Counted from the stretch's first letter, positions 26,102 to 34,376 are shown. The stretch is DNA of 64,000 bases from Candidatus Villigracilis adiacens (GCA_016703605.1 JADJBU010000012.1:70901-134900); one strand, 5' to 3'. The notes: generated by a model not told the origin, from the letters alone. Numbers and translations are program-made.

Positions 26102-27091
26102 TTATCTTGCCACAGTCACGATCAGGCCGATCAAAAACAAACCGAATGCAATATAACCGGCGATCTGTTCCTGGGTGAATACGTCTATGCGGGGCGTTTC
26201 GAACCCAAACCGGTTTGCGGGGCTTGGGATCGGCGTTTCCTGTTTGCCGAACAGGGCGTTACAGAATGTTTTCACGTCGGCGGGGCGGTCGTCGGGATGC
26301 AGAGACATTGCCCATAGGACGGCTTTTTCGACGGCAGGGCTGAGGCGTGGGTTAATGTCAATGGGGGGAGTCAGGTTTCGGCTATTGAGGAACCGCTTCC
26401 TGGCTTCCGCTGGGGGTTCGTTGGTCAGGAGATGGTAGAGAGTCGCGCCGAAGGAAAAAATATCCGCCCGCGGGTCTGTGTGGGTGTCGTCGCCGCCGTA
26501 TTGTTCAAGCGGAGTATAAAGCGCGGTGCCTTGCCCTTGGATGACGGTGATGGTCACTTCGCCGGGAGCCATGATCTTAACCAGCCCAAAATCAACCAGT
26601 TTGACCAGCCCGCTGGGGGTGAGTTTGATGTTGCTGGGTTTGATGTCGCGGTGGATGATGGGCGGGTCCTGGTGATGAAGGTAGTCGAGAGCGTCCGCGA
26701 TCTGACCCGCCCAGTTGAGGACGTCCTTTTCGGGCAGGAAGGAATCGTTCCGCCGCGCATCCTGCATCAGTTGGCGCAGGTCTTTGCCGGGCACATAATC
26801 CATCACGAGATAATCGCGGGTTTCGACCGAGAAAAAATCCGAGACTTTTGGTAGGTTGGGGTGATCGAGACGCGCAAGCACAGACGCCTCGCGAAAGAAT
26901 TGTTCGCGGGCTTGCGCCAAAACTTCATTTGGGAGAGACTGGTTGTGCTCCACTTCCTTGAGGGCGCACAATCTCCCCTGCAGACGCATGTCTTCCGCAA
27001 GGTAGATGTTGCCTGTGCCGCCCCGCCCGACCTGTTCCCGGACGATGTAGCGTTCGCGCAGGGTCTCCCCGTTCGATAACGATGGGGACAA
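26102..27091 (-). CDS. Tail-anchored Ser/Thr protein kinase
   Basis: A 329-residue PknB-type kinase starting with TTG after AAGGAGAAGGA. VGRGGTGNIYL is the glycine loop, CALKEVEH the ATP lysine, IIHRDIKPSNIK the catalytic loop and KLVDFGLVK the DFG motif. The kinase domain ends near residue 280. One hydrophobic helix, GYIAFGLFLIGLIVTV, occupies the extreme C terminus with only two residues after it, so it is a tail-anchored cytoplasmic kinase without an external sensor. It is divergent from an FHA-domain regulator, a likely phospho-dependent partner. Confidence 0.88.
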   Translation of the reverse strand: MSPSLSNGETLRERYIVREQVGRGGTGNIYLAEDMRLQGRLCALKEVEHNQSLPNEVLAQAREQFFREASVLARLDHPNLPKVSDFFSVETRDYLVMDYVPGKDLRQLMQDARRNDSFLPEKDVLNWAGQIADALDYLHHQDPPIIHRDIKPSNIKLTPSGLVKLVDFGLVKIMAPGEVTITVIQGQGTALYTPLEQYGGDDTHTDPRADIFSFGATLYHLLTNEPPAEARKRFLNSRNLTPPIDINPRLSPAVEKAVLWAMSLHPDDRPADVKTFCNALFGKQETPIPSPANRFGFETPRIDVFTQEQIAGYIAFGLFLIGLIVTVAR

Positions 27092-27234
27092 TCCTTCTCC
27101 TTCTTTTCAAAGCGGCTGCCATGCTGGGGCGATATTTTCGGCGTGTATCACCCTTGCGTCTCTGATCGAGATTTGCAATATAATCCATGCACAGAATCCC
27201 GCTTTTCTGCTATATTATAAACGGCTTTGCGAGT

Positions 27235-27258
27235 AGGACAAGCCCATGGGCTTGTCCT
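27235..27258. repeat. 24-bp perfect palindrome in the FHA gene leader
   Basis: The half sequence AGGACAAGCCCA is followed directly by its exact reverse complement. It lies between a TATAAT box near 27180 and the start at 27284, so it would form a hairpin at the 5' end of the FHA gene's mRNA, or act as an operator. Confidence 0.6.
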
Positions 27259-27283
27259 GCTTCTGCGAACCAACGAGGAGATT

Positions 27284-27940
27284 ATGGAACGCGAAGAGGA
27301 TTATCCGATACTGGTTGCGCAGGATGGACCATTGAGGGGGCAGCGCTGGACCCTGAACAAAACCCTGATGATGGGGCGCGACCCGACCTGTGAAATTTCG
27401 GTTCAAGACCGGCAGGTTTCGCGCTTTCATGCGCGTATCACGCTCACGCAGGAGGGCGTGACCCTCGAAGACCTGGGAAGCAAGAACGGCACGAATCACA
27501 ACGGGACCGAGTTGACGGGTCCCGTCATGCTGCAAGATGGAGACATCTTCGGCATTGCCCTGGCTCAGCAGTTCACCTATCTCACCTCCGATGCGACGAT
27601 GCCGCTTGCCGAGGGAGGCCCGCGCGGAGGGCGCCTGGTGATGGATCAAAAATCGCGCCAGGTATGGGTCAACCAGCAGCAATTAATGCCGCCGCTCTCC
27701 GCCCAGCAATTCAAACTGCTTTGGACTCTTTATGAAAACCAGGGGCAGGTGCTGGACCGCGTCAACCTCGTCGCCGAAGTATGGGGCGAAGACCAGACCG
27801 CGGGCGTCTCCGACCAGGCGTTGGACGCGCTCATCCGCCGCCTGCGCGACCGGCTGGCGGTGCTCGACCCGACCCATCAATACATCAACACCGTGCGCGG
27901 ACATGGCTTGCGCCTCGACAACCCGCCCATTGGGGAGTGA
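27284..27940 (+). CDS. FHA-domain winged-helix transcriptional regulator
   Basis: A 218-residue protein. The ATG at 27284 follows a GAGGAG site; an earlier ATG would read through the palindrome. Residues 10-100 are an FHA domain (MMGRDPTCEISV, VSRFHARI, LGSKNGTNHNG), which binds phosphothreonine. Residues 110-215 are an OmpR-type DNA-binding domain (LSAQQFKLLWTLYENQGQVLDR, ALDALIRRLRDRL, HQYINTVRGHGLRL). It therefore looks like a transcription factor whose activity depends on Thr phosphorylation, with the divergent kinase gene as its likely partner. Confidence 0.86.
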   Translation: MEREEDYPILVAQDGPLRGQRWTLNKTLMMGRDPTCEISVQDRQVSRFHARITLTQEGVTLEDLGSKNGTNHNGTELTGPVMLQDGDIFGIALAQQFTYLTSDATMPLAEGGPRGGRLVMDQKSRQVWVNQQQLMPPLSAQQFKLLWTLYENQGQVLDRVNLVAEVWGEDQTAGVSDQALDALIRRLRDRLAVLDPTHQYINTVRGHGLRLDNPPIGE

Positions 27941-27945
27941 CGAAC

Positions 27946-28419
27946 ATGGATGCCCAATCTGAAAAAGTGTTAGCCCAACTCATCCGCGGCGCGCGCGTTG
28001 CCTCGCTTGGCACATTGCGCGACGAAGCCCCGCAGGTTTCCATGACCGCCTTCATCCACAACGAGGATTTTTCGGCGTTTTATATCTTTGTCAGCCGCCT
28101 TGCCCAGCATACCGTCGATATGCAAAAGGACAACCGCGTGTCGCTCATGATCTGCGAAACCGACGACGGGCGGGACGATCCGCAGACATTGGCGCGCGTT
28201 TCCATTCGCGGCAAGGCGGAGATGATCCAGAACGGCGAGCCGGGCTACACCCCGCTCAAACAGCAATACCTTGCGCGTTTCCCCGAGTCGACTCAACTTT
28301 TCAAGCTTGCCGATTTCGGTTTCTGGCGTATCACCCCAAGAGGCGGGCGCTATGTCGCCGGGTTTGCCAAGGCATTCAACATCACCGCTGAAACGCTTCA
28401 AAAGGTTTCGCAAAGATAA
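27946..28419 (+). CDS. Pyridoxamine-phosphate-oxidase-like split-barrel protein (HugZ-like)
   Basis: A 157-residue protein; the ATG at 27946 starts five bases after the FHA gene. The pattern GARVASLGTLRDEAPQVSMTAF, a strand around FYIFVSRLAQHTVDM and ARVSIRGKAEMI match the FMN-binding split barrel of pyridoxamine oxidase and HugZ relatives. Such proteins bind FMN, F420 or heme. The C-terminal FGFWRITPRGGRYVAGFAKAF is typical of the HugZ subgroup, whose members degrade or bind heme. The exact cofactor is not determinable. Confidence 0.78.
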   Translation: MDAQSEKVLAQLIRGARVASLGTLRDEAPQVSMTAFIHNEDFSAFYIFVSRLAQHTVDMQKDNRVSLMICETDDGRDDPQTLARVSIRGKAEMIQNGEPGYTPLKQQYLARFPESTQLFKLADFGFWRITPRGGRYVAGFAKAFNITAETLQKVSQR

Positions 28420-28453
28420 CCAAACCGCCGCCTTTATGGAGGGACTGTCAAAC

Positions 28454-29263
28454 ATGACGCAACTGAAACTCCTGGCGCTTTTCGCCCACCCCGACGACGA
28501 ATCGATGGGGATGGGCGGGACTCTCGCGAAGTACTCCGCCGAAGGAGTCGAGACTCATCTCGTCTGCGCTTCACGCGGCGAGGTGGGCTGGTTCGGTCCC
28601 GAGGGGCAGTATCCAGGTCCGGAGCGACTCGGCAAACTCCGCGAGGCGGAACTTCGCAGCGCCGTCGAGGAACTCCGCATGACGAGCCTGTCATTCCTCG
28701 GTTACACCGACGGGCAGGTAGACCGGGCAGACCCCCGGGAGGCAACCGGCAGAATCGTCTCGCATATCCGGCGCATTCAGCCGCAGGTGGTTGTAACCTT
28801 TCCGCACGACGGTAATTATGGTCACCCCGACCATATCGCCATCGGCCAATTTACCAACGCCGCCATCGTCTGCGCCGCGGATGCAGCCTACAAAGACCCC
28901 GAAAACCTCCCCCCGCACCGGGTTTCAAAACTCTATTACATGGTGGATGGCGAAGACTTCGTCAACCTCATTGCGCCCTTTATGGGCGATATGACCTTCC
29001 CTGTTGACGGCCAACTCCGCGGCGAATCGCCGTGGAAGGAATGGATGATCACCACCCGCATTGATATGGCAGAGCATTGTCATGCCGCCTGGCGGGCCAT
29101 CCAATGCCATAAAAGCCAGCTGCCCACCCTGGGAGCCCTCGCCGAAATGCATGAAGATGCCGCTGTCGCTGTACTCGCCATGCAGGGAACTTTCTTCCGT
29201 GCGTTTAGTTCGGTAAATGGCGGGAGGAAGGTTGAGACCGATATATTTGAGGGGTTGAGATGA
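28454..29263 (+). CDS. PIG-L/LmbE-family deacetylase, second copy
   Basis: A 269-residue protein; the ATG at 28454 follows GGAGGG. It has ALFAHPDDESMGMGG (metal site) and YGHPDHIAIGQ (second motif). It is closer to the MshB/BshB-like group than the PIG-L gene at 12817 and keeps Asp-Asp-Glu after the first histidine. Likely substrates are N-acetylglucosaminyl conjugates, as in mycothiol or bacillithiol synthesis, but no other genes of those pathways are visible. It overlaps the hydrolase lipoprotein gene by four bases (ATGA). Confidence 0.84.
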   Translation: MTQLKLLALFAHPDDESMGMGGTLAKYSAEGVETHLVCASRGEVGWFGPEGQYPGPERLGKLREAELRSAVEELRMTSLSFLGYTDGQVDRADPREATGRIVSHIRRIQPQVVVTFPHDGNYGHPDHIAIGQFTNAAIVCAADAAYKDPENLPPHRVSKLYYMVDGEDFVNLIAPFMGDMTFPVDGQLRGESPWKEWMITTRIDMAEHCHAAWRAIQCHKSQLPTLGALAEMHEDAAVAVLAMQGTFFRAFSSVNGGRKVETDIFEGLR

Positions 29264-30357
29264 AAAACATCCAGCCCATCCTGGCGGCCTTTTTAATTGC
29301 CGCCTGCGCCGCCGGTTCGCAGACTCAGGCAGTCCCAACCCTGCAAGTGACTCTCGTCCCATCCACTCCCGTCCCAACAAAGACCCCCGCGCCAACTACA
29401 ACCCCCACCCCCGCCGAATCCATCGAACCGTTCACCATTCAAGGGCTGCGTGAACGCGAATATGAAAACGGGACGATCACCATCCGCGAAACCCTGCTTG
29501 AAACCGACGACTTTACCCGTTACCTGATCGAATACCCAAGCGACGGTCTTACCATCACCGGCATTTTACAAATTCCCAGGAACGGCACGCCGCCTTACCC
29601 GGTCATCATCATGAACCATGGCTTTTTCTCCCGTTACGTTTACCAGCCCGGCGATGGCACCGACCGCGCCGCCGGGTTTCTGAACCGCAAGGGCTACCTC
29701 ACCCTCTCATCCGATTATCGCAGTTGGGGCGGCTCAGACATGGGCGAAAGCCTTTTTTATTCCGGGCAGGTCATAGACGTAATCAACCTGCTCAACGCCC
29801 TCCCGTCCATTCCAGAAGCGGATACAGAACGCGTCGGCATGTGGGGTCACAGCATGGGCGGCGGCATTACTGCAAAAATCCTTACCGTCATTGACGACCG
29901 GATCAAAGCCGCCGTTTTATATTCCTCCGTCAGCGCAGATTTCGCGGATATCATCGGGCGCTGGGGCCCCGGCTGTGTTGGGGATGTTTACGAAGGCGAA
30001 GCAACCTTTGGATGCAACTCCTCGGATATTCTTCCTTTGGGTTTACCTCCCATCCTGACCGCCTCTTACTTCGACGCGACAACTGATCCGGTTATGCTGG
30101 AGGCGGTTTCTCCCCTGTATCATTTCGACCTTGTCGCCGTACCCGTCCAGATCCATTACGGCACCGAAGACGGCAAAGAGTCCAGCGGCACGCCGCCCGA
30201 ATGGTCTCGTAAAATGTATGGCGCATTTGTAGATGCGGGCGTCGAGGCGTCCATCATTGCCTACAACGGCGAAGGTCATTCGTTCATTGGCGATCCCTGG
30301 TTTCAGTTCATGGCAAAGACCCAGTTGTTCTTCGACAAATATGTCAAAGGACAATAA
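29260..30357 (+). CDS. Lipoprotein alpha/beta hydrolase
   Basis: A 365-residue protein with a lipoprotein signal ending IAAC (Cys near residue 16) and a Thr/Pro-rich tether to about residue 50. The hydrolase domain has GHSMGGG (nucleophilic Ser), a later Asp in HYGTEDGKESS and the catalytic His in GEGHSFIG. The fold resembles dienelactone hydrolase or prolyl oligopeptidase relatives. It probably hydrolyses an ester or peptide on the outer face of the membrane. It is the last gene of the FHA to PIG-L run. Confidence 0.83.
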   Translation: MKNIQPILAAFLIAACAAGSQTQAVPTLQVTLVPSTPVPTKTPAPTTTPTPAESIEPFTIQGLREREYENGTITIRETLLETDDFTRYLIEYPSDGLTITGILQIPRNGTPPYPVIIMNHGFFSRYVYQPGDGTDRAAGFLNRKGYLTLSSDYRSWGGSDMGESLFYSGQVIDVINLLNALPSIPEADTERVGMWGHSMGGGITAKILTVIDDRIKAAVLYSSVSADFADIIGRWGPGCVGDVYEGEATFGCNSSDILPLGLPPILTASYFDATTDPVMLEAVSPLYHFDLVAVPVQIHYGTEDGKESSGTPPEWSRKMYGAFVDAGVEASIIAYNGEGHSFIGDPWFQFMAKTQLFFDKYVKGQ

Positions 30358-30426
30358 AAAAGTTCTAAGAGACGGTTTCTTAAGTCCACGCCGCAGGTCT
30401 GGGGCGCCCTACGGCGATTCTGGGGC

Positions 30427-30455
30427 TTGACGCAGCGCATTGCCTGTCATAGAAT
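30427..30455 (+). promoter_or_regulatory. Sigma-70-type promoter of the 21-codon mini-gene
   Basis: TTGACG (30427-30432), a 17-base spacer, then TAGAAT (30450-30455). Both boxes are close to consensus and correctly spaced. Transcription would start near 30462. Confidence 0.75.
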
Positions 30456-30468
30456 TTAGTCACTAAAT
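30454..30468. promoter_or_regulatory. Operator-like palindrome over the mini-gene promoter
   Basis: ATTTAGT, C, ACTAAAT: seven-base perfect arms around one base. It overlaps the -10 box and predicted start site, a classic repressor position. The half-sites resemble the 10721-10750 operator, but the spacing differs (one base instead of four). Confidence 0.6.
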
Positions 30469-30494
30469 CATTCCACGAAAGGAGGCTCGAAAAC

Positions 30495-30560
30495 ATGCAA
30501 GCGATTTTGGCAAACACCCTCAAATTGTTCAGCGCGCCTCCGGCAGGTGGATTGGCATAA
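30495..30560 (+). CDS. 21-residue peptide gene, unknown function
   Basis: This short ORF begins MQAILANTLK and ends SAPPAGGLA. Support is contextual: a near-consensus promoter, an operator-like palindrome, a very strong AAAGGAGG site ten bases before the ATG, and an intrinsic terminator 22 bases after the stop. The product has an amphipathic start and a small-residue tail. It could be an independent peptide or a leader peptide attenuating the RIO kinase gene 227 bases downstream. No homologue is known to me. Confidence 0.6.
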   Translation: MQAILANTLKLFSAPPAGGLA

Positions 30561-30582
30561 GTTTTTGCCGCATCTTATTTGA

Positions 30583-30609
30583 CCGCAGGCTCGCAAGCCT
30601 GCGGTTTTC
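30583..30609 (+). terminator. Rho-independent terminator after the mini-gene
   Basis: CCGCAGGCT, loop CGCA, AGCCTGCGG: a perfect nine-base-pair stem followed by TTTTCGTTT. Confidence 0.8.
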
Positions 30610-30623
30610 GTTTAACTTCGCGT

Positions 30624-30655
30624 CCGCAGGCGGTTTGCGCCTGTGGTTTTTTATT
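30624..30655 (+). terminator. Second tandem terminator
   Basis: CCGCAGGCG, a five-base loop, CGCCTGTGG (one G-T pair), then TTTTTTATT. It backs up the terminator 15 bases upstream, so little transcription from the mini-gene should reach the RIO kinase gene unless anti-termination occurs. Confidence 0.75.
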
Positions 30656-30675
30656 AACTCGCCTTGCGCAGTGCC

Positions 30676-30691
30676 GCGGGATTTATCTCGC
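30676..30691. repeat. Palindromic repeat, TT-loop type
   Basis: GCGGGAT, TT, ATCTCGC, with one G-T pair. It shares GATTTATCTCGCAATT with the copy at 26002. The remainder up to 30786 shows no further feature. Confidence 0.5.
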
Positions 30692-30786
30692 AATTGCCGG
30701 GCGACATAAACGTTGCAGTACGAATAAACTGCATCTGACCATAGACGACCTGGTCATGTATAAGCCAAATAAAAAGGTCTACAACA

Positions 30787-31791
30787 ATGAGCAAGAATCA
30801 ACTTTCAGACTATTTTGAAGAATTCAACGACGACCTGGAAACACAATCGCCCAGAAAACGAGTCACCCAAAAACGCGAGTCAAAGAAGCGCGAACAGGAG
30901 GCGAAGCTCTTCATCCGCGCGCAGGAGATCGCCAGGGAATTTCAGTTCACCTACAAAGCCGCCCGCTTCGAAGAAGCCTGGCTGCTCGACTCGCTGACCG
31001 AGATATATGAACATCAATGGATATCGGATGTGCTGCGAAAGGTCAAAGGCGGCAAAGAGGCTTCGGTTTATCTGTGCAAAGCTGGGACGGAGATGAGCGC
31101 CCCCTTCGTCGCCGCCAAGATTTACCGTCCGCGTTCGCTGCGTAATCTCAAGAACGACGCCCAATATCGAGTCGGGCGCGTGGACCTGGATGCCGACGGC
31201 ACAGCCCTATGGAAGGAAGCCGATAAGAATGCGATTGCCAAGCGCACCAGCTACGGCGAGGAGGTGCGTCATCGTTCGTGGATCGCCTATGAATTCAAAA
31301 CCATGGAGCGTCTCTTTGCAGCCGGGGCGGATGTTCCGCAGCCTTATGCCATGGAGAAAAATGCCATCGTTATGGATTACATCGGCGATGAAAGCAGCGC
31401 CGCGCCGATCCTGAACTCGGTCAGTCTCACCGCCGGGGAGGCGCAGGAATTGCTCGACCGCGTAATACACAATATGGACGTCATGCTTGCCAATGAGTGC
31501 ATTCACGGCGATCTCTCCGCCTACAACATCCTCTATTGGAATGGCGCGATCACGCTGATCGACTTCCCACAGATCGTTTTACCCGGGTCGAACCCCGCCG
31601 CCTGGAATATCTTTTTGCGCGATGCCGTCCGCGTCTGCGATTACTTCTCGGCGCAGGGATTGCGCTGCGATGCGCGCAGGATTGCCGCAGACCTGTGGAC
31701 GAAACACGGCTATCGCATTGGCAAACAGGTAGACCCGAAATTCCTCGACCCTGAAAACCCCGAAGACCGCAAAGCATGGGAGAAGCGATGA
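30787..31791 (+). CDS. RIO1-type atypical serine kinase
   Basis: A 334-residue protein. KGGKEASVYLCKAG is the RIO ATP loop and FVAAKIYRPRSLRNL has the ATP lysine. IHGDLSAYNILYW is the catalytic loop and LIDFPQIV the metal-binding loop. The N terminus (residues 10-45) is highly charged and probably unstructured. In archaea and eukaryotes RIO1 acts in 40S/30S ribosome maturation. The bacterial role is poorly known. The gene follows two tandem terminators, so it needs its own promoter or read-through. Confidence 0.88.
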   Translation: MSKNQLSDYFEEFNDDLETQSPRKRVTQKRESKKREQEAKLFIRAQEIAREFQFTYKAARFEEAWLLDSLTEIYEHQWISDVLRKVKGGKEASVYLCKAGTEMSAPFVAAKIYRPRSLRNLKNDAQYRVGRVDLDADGTALWKEADKNAIAKRTSYGEEVRHRSWIAYEFKTMERLFAAGADVPQPYAMEKNAIVMDYIGDESSAAPILNSVSLTAGEAQELLDRVIHNMDVMLANECIHGDLSAYNILYWNGAITLIDFPQIVLPGSNPAAWNIFLRDAVRVCDYFSAQGLRCDARRIAADLWTKHGYRIGKQVDPKFLDPENPEDRKAWEKR

Positions 31792-31833
31792 ACCGACGAT
31801 ACTCGTAGACCCCGGTCAATTAATGCGTCTATA

Positions 31834-31887
31834 GGTTCCCGACTTTGAAGAAGATTCTTTTGAGAAAATCTGCAAAGTCGGGAAACC
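31834..31887. repeat. Inverted repeat element
   Basis: GGTTCCCGACTTTG (31834-31847) and CAAAGTCGGGAAACC (31873-31887) are inverted copies except for one extra A, and an inner AGATT/AATCT pair extends the stem. It lies between the RIO kinase and the MttB-like gene and has no clean U-run. Confidence 0.6.
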
Positions 31888-31942
31888 TTGCGCTCCTGTT
31901 ATCACCCATGAGATAAAATAACGGGCGAGGAGAAATTGTTTT

Positions 31943-33370
31943 ATGAATAACGTCCGCCCGCGATTGACATTAATGAGCGAAGAACAAATTCAGGAGGCGC
32001 ATCGCAATGTGCTGAAGGTCTTGAGCGAAACCGGGGTGCGCGTCGACTCTCCTGCCATTTTGCAAATGCTCGAATGGAAACTCGGGCTGAAGTCGCAGGA
32101 TCGGGTCATCAGGTTCCCGCCCGAAGTCGTGGAAGAGGCGGTCAAATCCGCGCCGAAGACCATTGACGTGTATGACCGCCGCGGCGAGCGTATACTTCAA
32201 CTCGGTGAAGACCGTCTGCGCTTTGGGGTGGGGGTCACGGCGTTGTTCTATCAAAACCCCGCGGATGAAACCCTCGATATTTTCAAGCGCGAAAACTTCC
32301 GAGACCTGGTGCGCCTCGGTTCATCGCTCAAACACTATGATGTCATCTCCACCGTCGGCATTGTGCGCGATGTGAAGGAGGAGCTCGGCGATATGTACGG
32401 CTCGCTCGAACATATCGCCAACACCACCAAGCCGCTGGTTTTGCTGGTTTCGGATGAAGAGCGTTTCCCCGATGTGCTGGACATGTTTGAGCATTTGCAG
32501 GGCAGGGAGGTCGGCGATAAACCGTTTGTGATTCCGTACTTCAACCCGGTCAGCCCGCTGGTGATGAATGCCGGAACCGTGGACAAAATGAAAGTTGCCA
32601 TCGAACGCGGGCTTCCATTGATTTTTTCCAACTACAGCATGGCGGGCGCGTCCACGCCATTGACACCGGCGGGCACGCTTACCCTGCTCATGGCAGAACT
32701 GCTGGCCGGGCTGGTCATCAGTCAGACCATCAAAAAGGGCGCGCCGATTCTGCTTGGCATGTTGCCCGTCTATTTCGACATGCGCACCATGCTCAACTTC
32801 TACGATCCGCAAAGCGTCCTTATCAGCGTAGCCTGCTCCGAGATGATGAAGCATTACGGCATCCCGCATTGTTCGACATCCGGCAGCGGCACCGGCTGGG
32901 GCATGGATTTGATCGCCGCCGATACCTATTGGATGAACACCCTCGCGCTTCTTCTCTCCAACGGACACCTGGCTCCGTTCATTGGAGATTCGCTTGGCTC
33001 GAAGTCCATCGCGCCAACCACGTTCGTCCACGCCCATGAGATCATCGACCAGGCATTACGCCTCCACAACGGCTTTCAGTTGGATGACATCAATTCGGCG
33101 GTGGATGAAATCTTCAAGGTTGGTCCCGGCAGGAGCTTTCTGAACCAGCCTTCCACTTTAAAGAATTATAAGAACGGCTATTACGTCAGCGGGGTCTACC
33201 CGCGCTACAGCATGGAAAAATGGATGGACGCCGGCGCGCCGCCCGCCCGCCAGGTTCTGCGCGAAAAAACACGGGACCTGATGGCTTCAGCCAAAGCGCC
33301 CGACGACTATGATGAGTTTATTGCAAAGGGGGAGGGGTTCATCCGAGCCAAATTTGGCGATATACTTTAA
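31943..33370 (+). CDS. MttB-family (non-pyrrolysine) methyltransferase
   Basis: A 475-residue TIM-barrel protein of the trimethylamine methyltransferase superfamily. The frame has no internal amber codon, so it lacks pyrrolysine and belongs with MtgB-type enzymes that demethylate quaternary amines such as glycine betaine and pass the methyl group to a corrinoid protein. STSGSGTGWGMDLIAADTYWMN and SNYSMAGASTPLTPAGTL are typical conserved segments. No corrinoid protein or reactivase lies beside it. The ATG follows a GAGGAG site and a TAAAAT box. Confidence 0.84.
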   Translation: MNNVRPRLTLMSEEQIQEAHRNVLKVLSETGVRVDSPAILQMLEWKLGLKSQDRVIRFPPEVVEEAVKSAPKTIDVYDRRGERILQLGEDRLRFGVGVTALFYQNPADETLDIFKRENFRDLVRLGSSLKHYDVISTVGIVRDVKEELGDMYGSLEHIANTTKPLVLLVSDEERFPDVLDMFEHLQGREVGDKPFVIPYFNPVSPLVMNAGTVDKMKVAIERGLPLIFSNYSMAGASTPLTPAGTLTLLMAELLAGLVISQTIKKGAPILLGMLPVYFDMRTMLNFYDPQSVLISVACSEMMKHYGIPHCSTSGSGTGWGMDLIAADTYWMNTLALLLSNGHLAPFIGDSLGSKSIAPTTFVHAHEIIDQALRLHNGFQLDDINSAVDEIFKVGPGRSFLNQPSTLKNYKNGYYVSGVYPRYSMEKWMDAGAPPARQVLREKTRDLMASAKAPDDYDEFIAKGEGFIRAKFGDIL

Positions 33371-33385
33371 GCCGAAGGATATCTT

Positions 33386-34087
33386 GTGCGTAAATTTTTA
33401 TTTCCGGTTTGTTTATTGATCCTGACCCTGGCGTGCTCCATTCCGGGTATTCCCGCAGCGGAATTGACGCCCCAGCCGACCTTTGACGCGGACGCGCCCG
33501 GCACGGTCATTGCCCAGACTGCCGGAGCCGCGCAGACTCAAACCGCGCTGAAACTTCCAACCAGCACCGCCACACCCGGACCAACCCGCACTCCGTCCAT
33601 TACCCCGACCTTTACCCCCACCTTCCTTTGGGGATTGCGAACGTCCACGCCGATACCAACTTTTACGCCACCCCACTCTAATTCTGGCGGAGAGGGGGAC
33701 GGGGAAGAAGGGGAAGAGAACAAGGATGAAGACCCGCGAAAGTTTACCGGAAAACCCTGGTCGTGCGTTGTTGTCGGCACGTCTCCTCGGCGCGAGTTGG
33801 TCGTAAACCCGCAGGTCAGGTTTGTCGTTGAATTTACAATATTCAACGCCGGGACGAGCGCCTGGGGATATAACGATCTCGACTTTATCTGGAAAAGCGG
33901 TTTTCGAAATGAAGAAACCAAGGTTCAGGACTTTCAAGCCACTGTGCCATCCGGCGGTGAGGTGAAGTTGTATGCAACTTTTATTGCTCCCAAAAAAGCG
34001 GGGGATTACCAGTCGTTTTTTCACCTGAAGGTTGGCAGGAGGGATTTCTGCGGGATGTACTACATTTTCAGCGTCATTGAAAAATAA
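33386..34087 (+). CDS. Lipoprotein with Thr/Pro-rich tether and Ig-like domain
   Basis: A 233-residue protein starting with GTG. The signal ends LTLAC (lipidated Cys near residue 17). Residues 25-95 are a Thr/Pro/Ala-rich tether, then an acidic Gly/Glu stretch. Residues 125-233 resemble the NBR1-type Ig-like fold (FTIFNAGTSAWGYNDLDFIW, GEVKLYATFIAPKKAGDY). Two cysteines (WSCVVV and RDFCGMY) could form a disulfide. It is probably a surface-displayed binding module. It begins 15 bases after the methyltransferase gene. Confidence 0.77.
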   Translation: MRKFLFPVCLLILTLACSIPGIPAAELTPQPTFDADAPGTVIAQTAGAAQTQTALKLPTSTATPGPTRTPSITPTFTPTFLWGLRTSTPIPTFTPPHSNSGGEGDGEEGEENKDEDPRKFTGKPWSCVVVGTSPRRELVVNPQVRFVVEFTIFNAGTSAWGYNDLDFIWKSGFRNEETKVQDFQATVPSGGEVKLYATFIAPKKAGDYQSFFHLKVGRRDFCGMYYIFSVIEK

Positions 34088-34376
34088 CGGGCGAAGAGAG
34101 CGCGTTTTTATATACCTTTAAGATTGCGTGTAGTCATTAATCCATCATCATTTTCCTAATTCAATATTCCCCAATAAAAACAAAGACGCCAAACAAACAT
34201 CGATGTTTACTATCCCTATCACCGGTTTTATTGTAAAATTCAGAGCGTAATGGATTACCCATTTTCCAATTTGAAGACAAACTTCGTTGATGGTTGGTAA
34301 CGCGTTCAAGCAGGTGGCTCTGTCTTGGCGCGTATTTTTTTAATCGAGTCAAAACAAACAGATGGAGGCAGGAAGA
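34088..34376 (+). other. Intergenic region upstream of the peptide ABC operon
   Basis: This AT-richer stretch contains a possible -10 box TAAAAT near 34232 and the GGAGG ribosome binding site at its end. No stable hairpin with a U-run, riboswitch-like fold or ORF was identified. It probably holds the operon promoter. Confidence 0.4.

Noticed and set aside
10454..30468. The ATTTAGT half-sites at 10721-10750 and 30454-30468 as sites for one regulator
   Set aside because: The spacing between half-sites differs by three bases, so the same dimer is unlikely to bind both. The similarity is noted only.
31943..33370. Pyrrolysine-containing MttB
   Set aside because: The frame is continuous without an internal TAG, so it is a non-pyrrolysine homologue.
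34088..34376. Riboswitch before the peptide transporter operon
   Set aside because: No recognised riboswitch consensus or terminator-antiterminator pair could be traced by eye.
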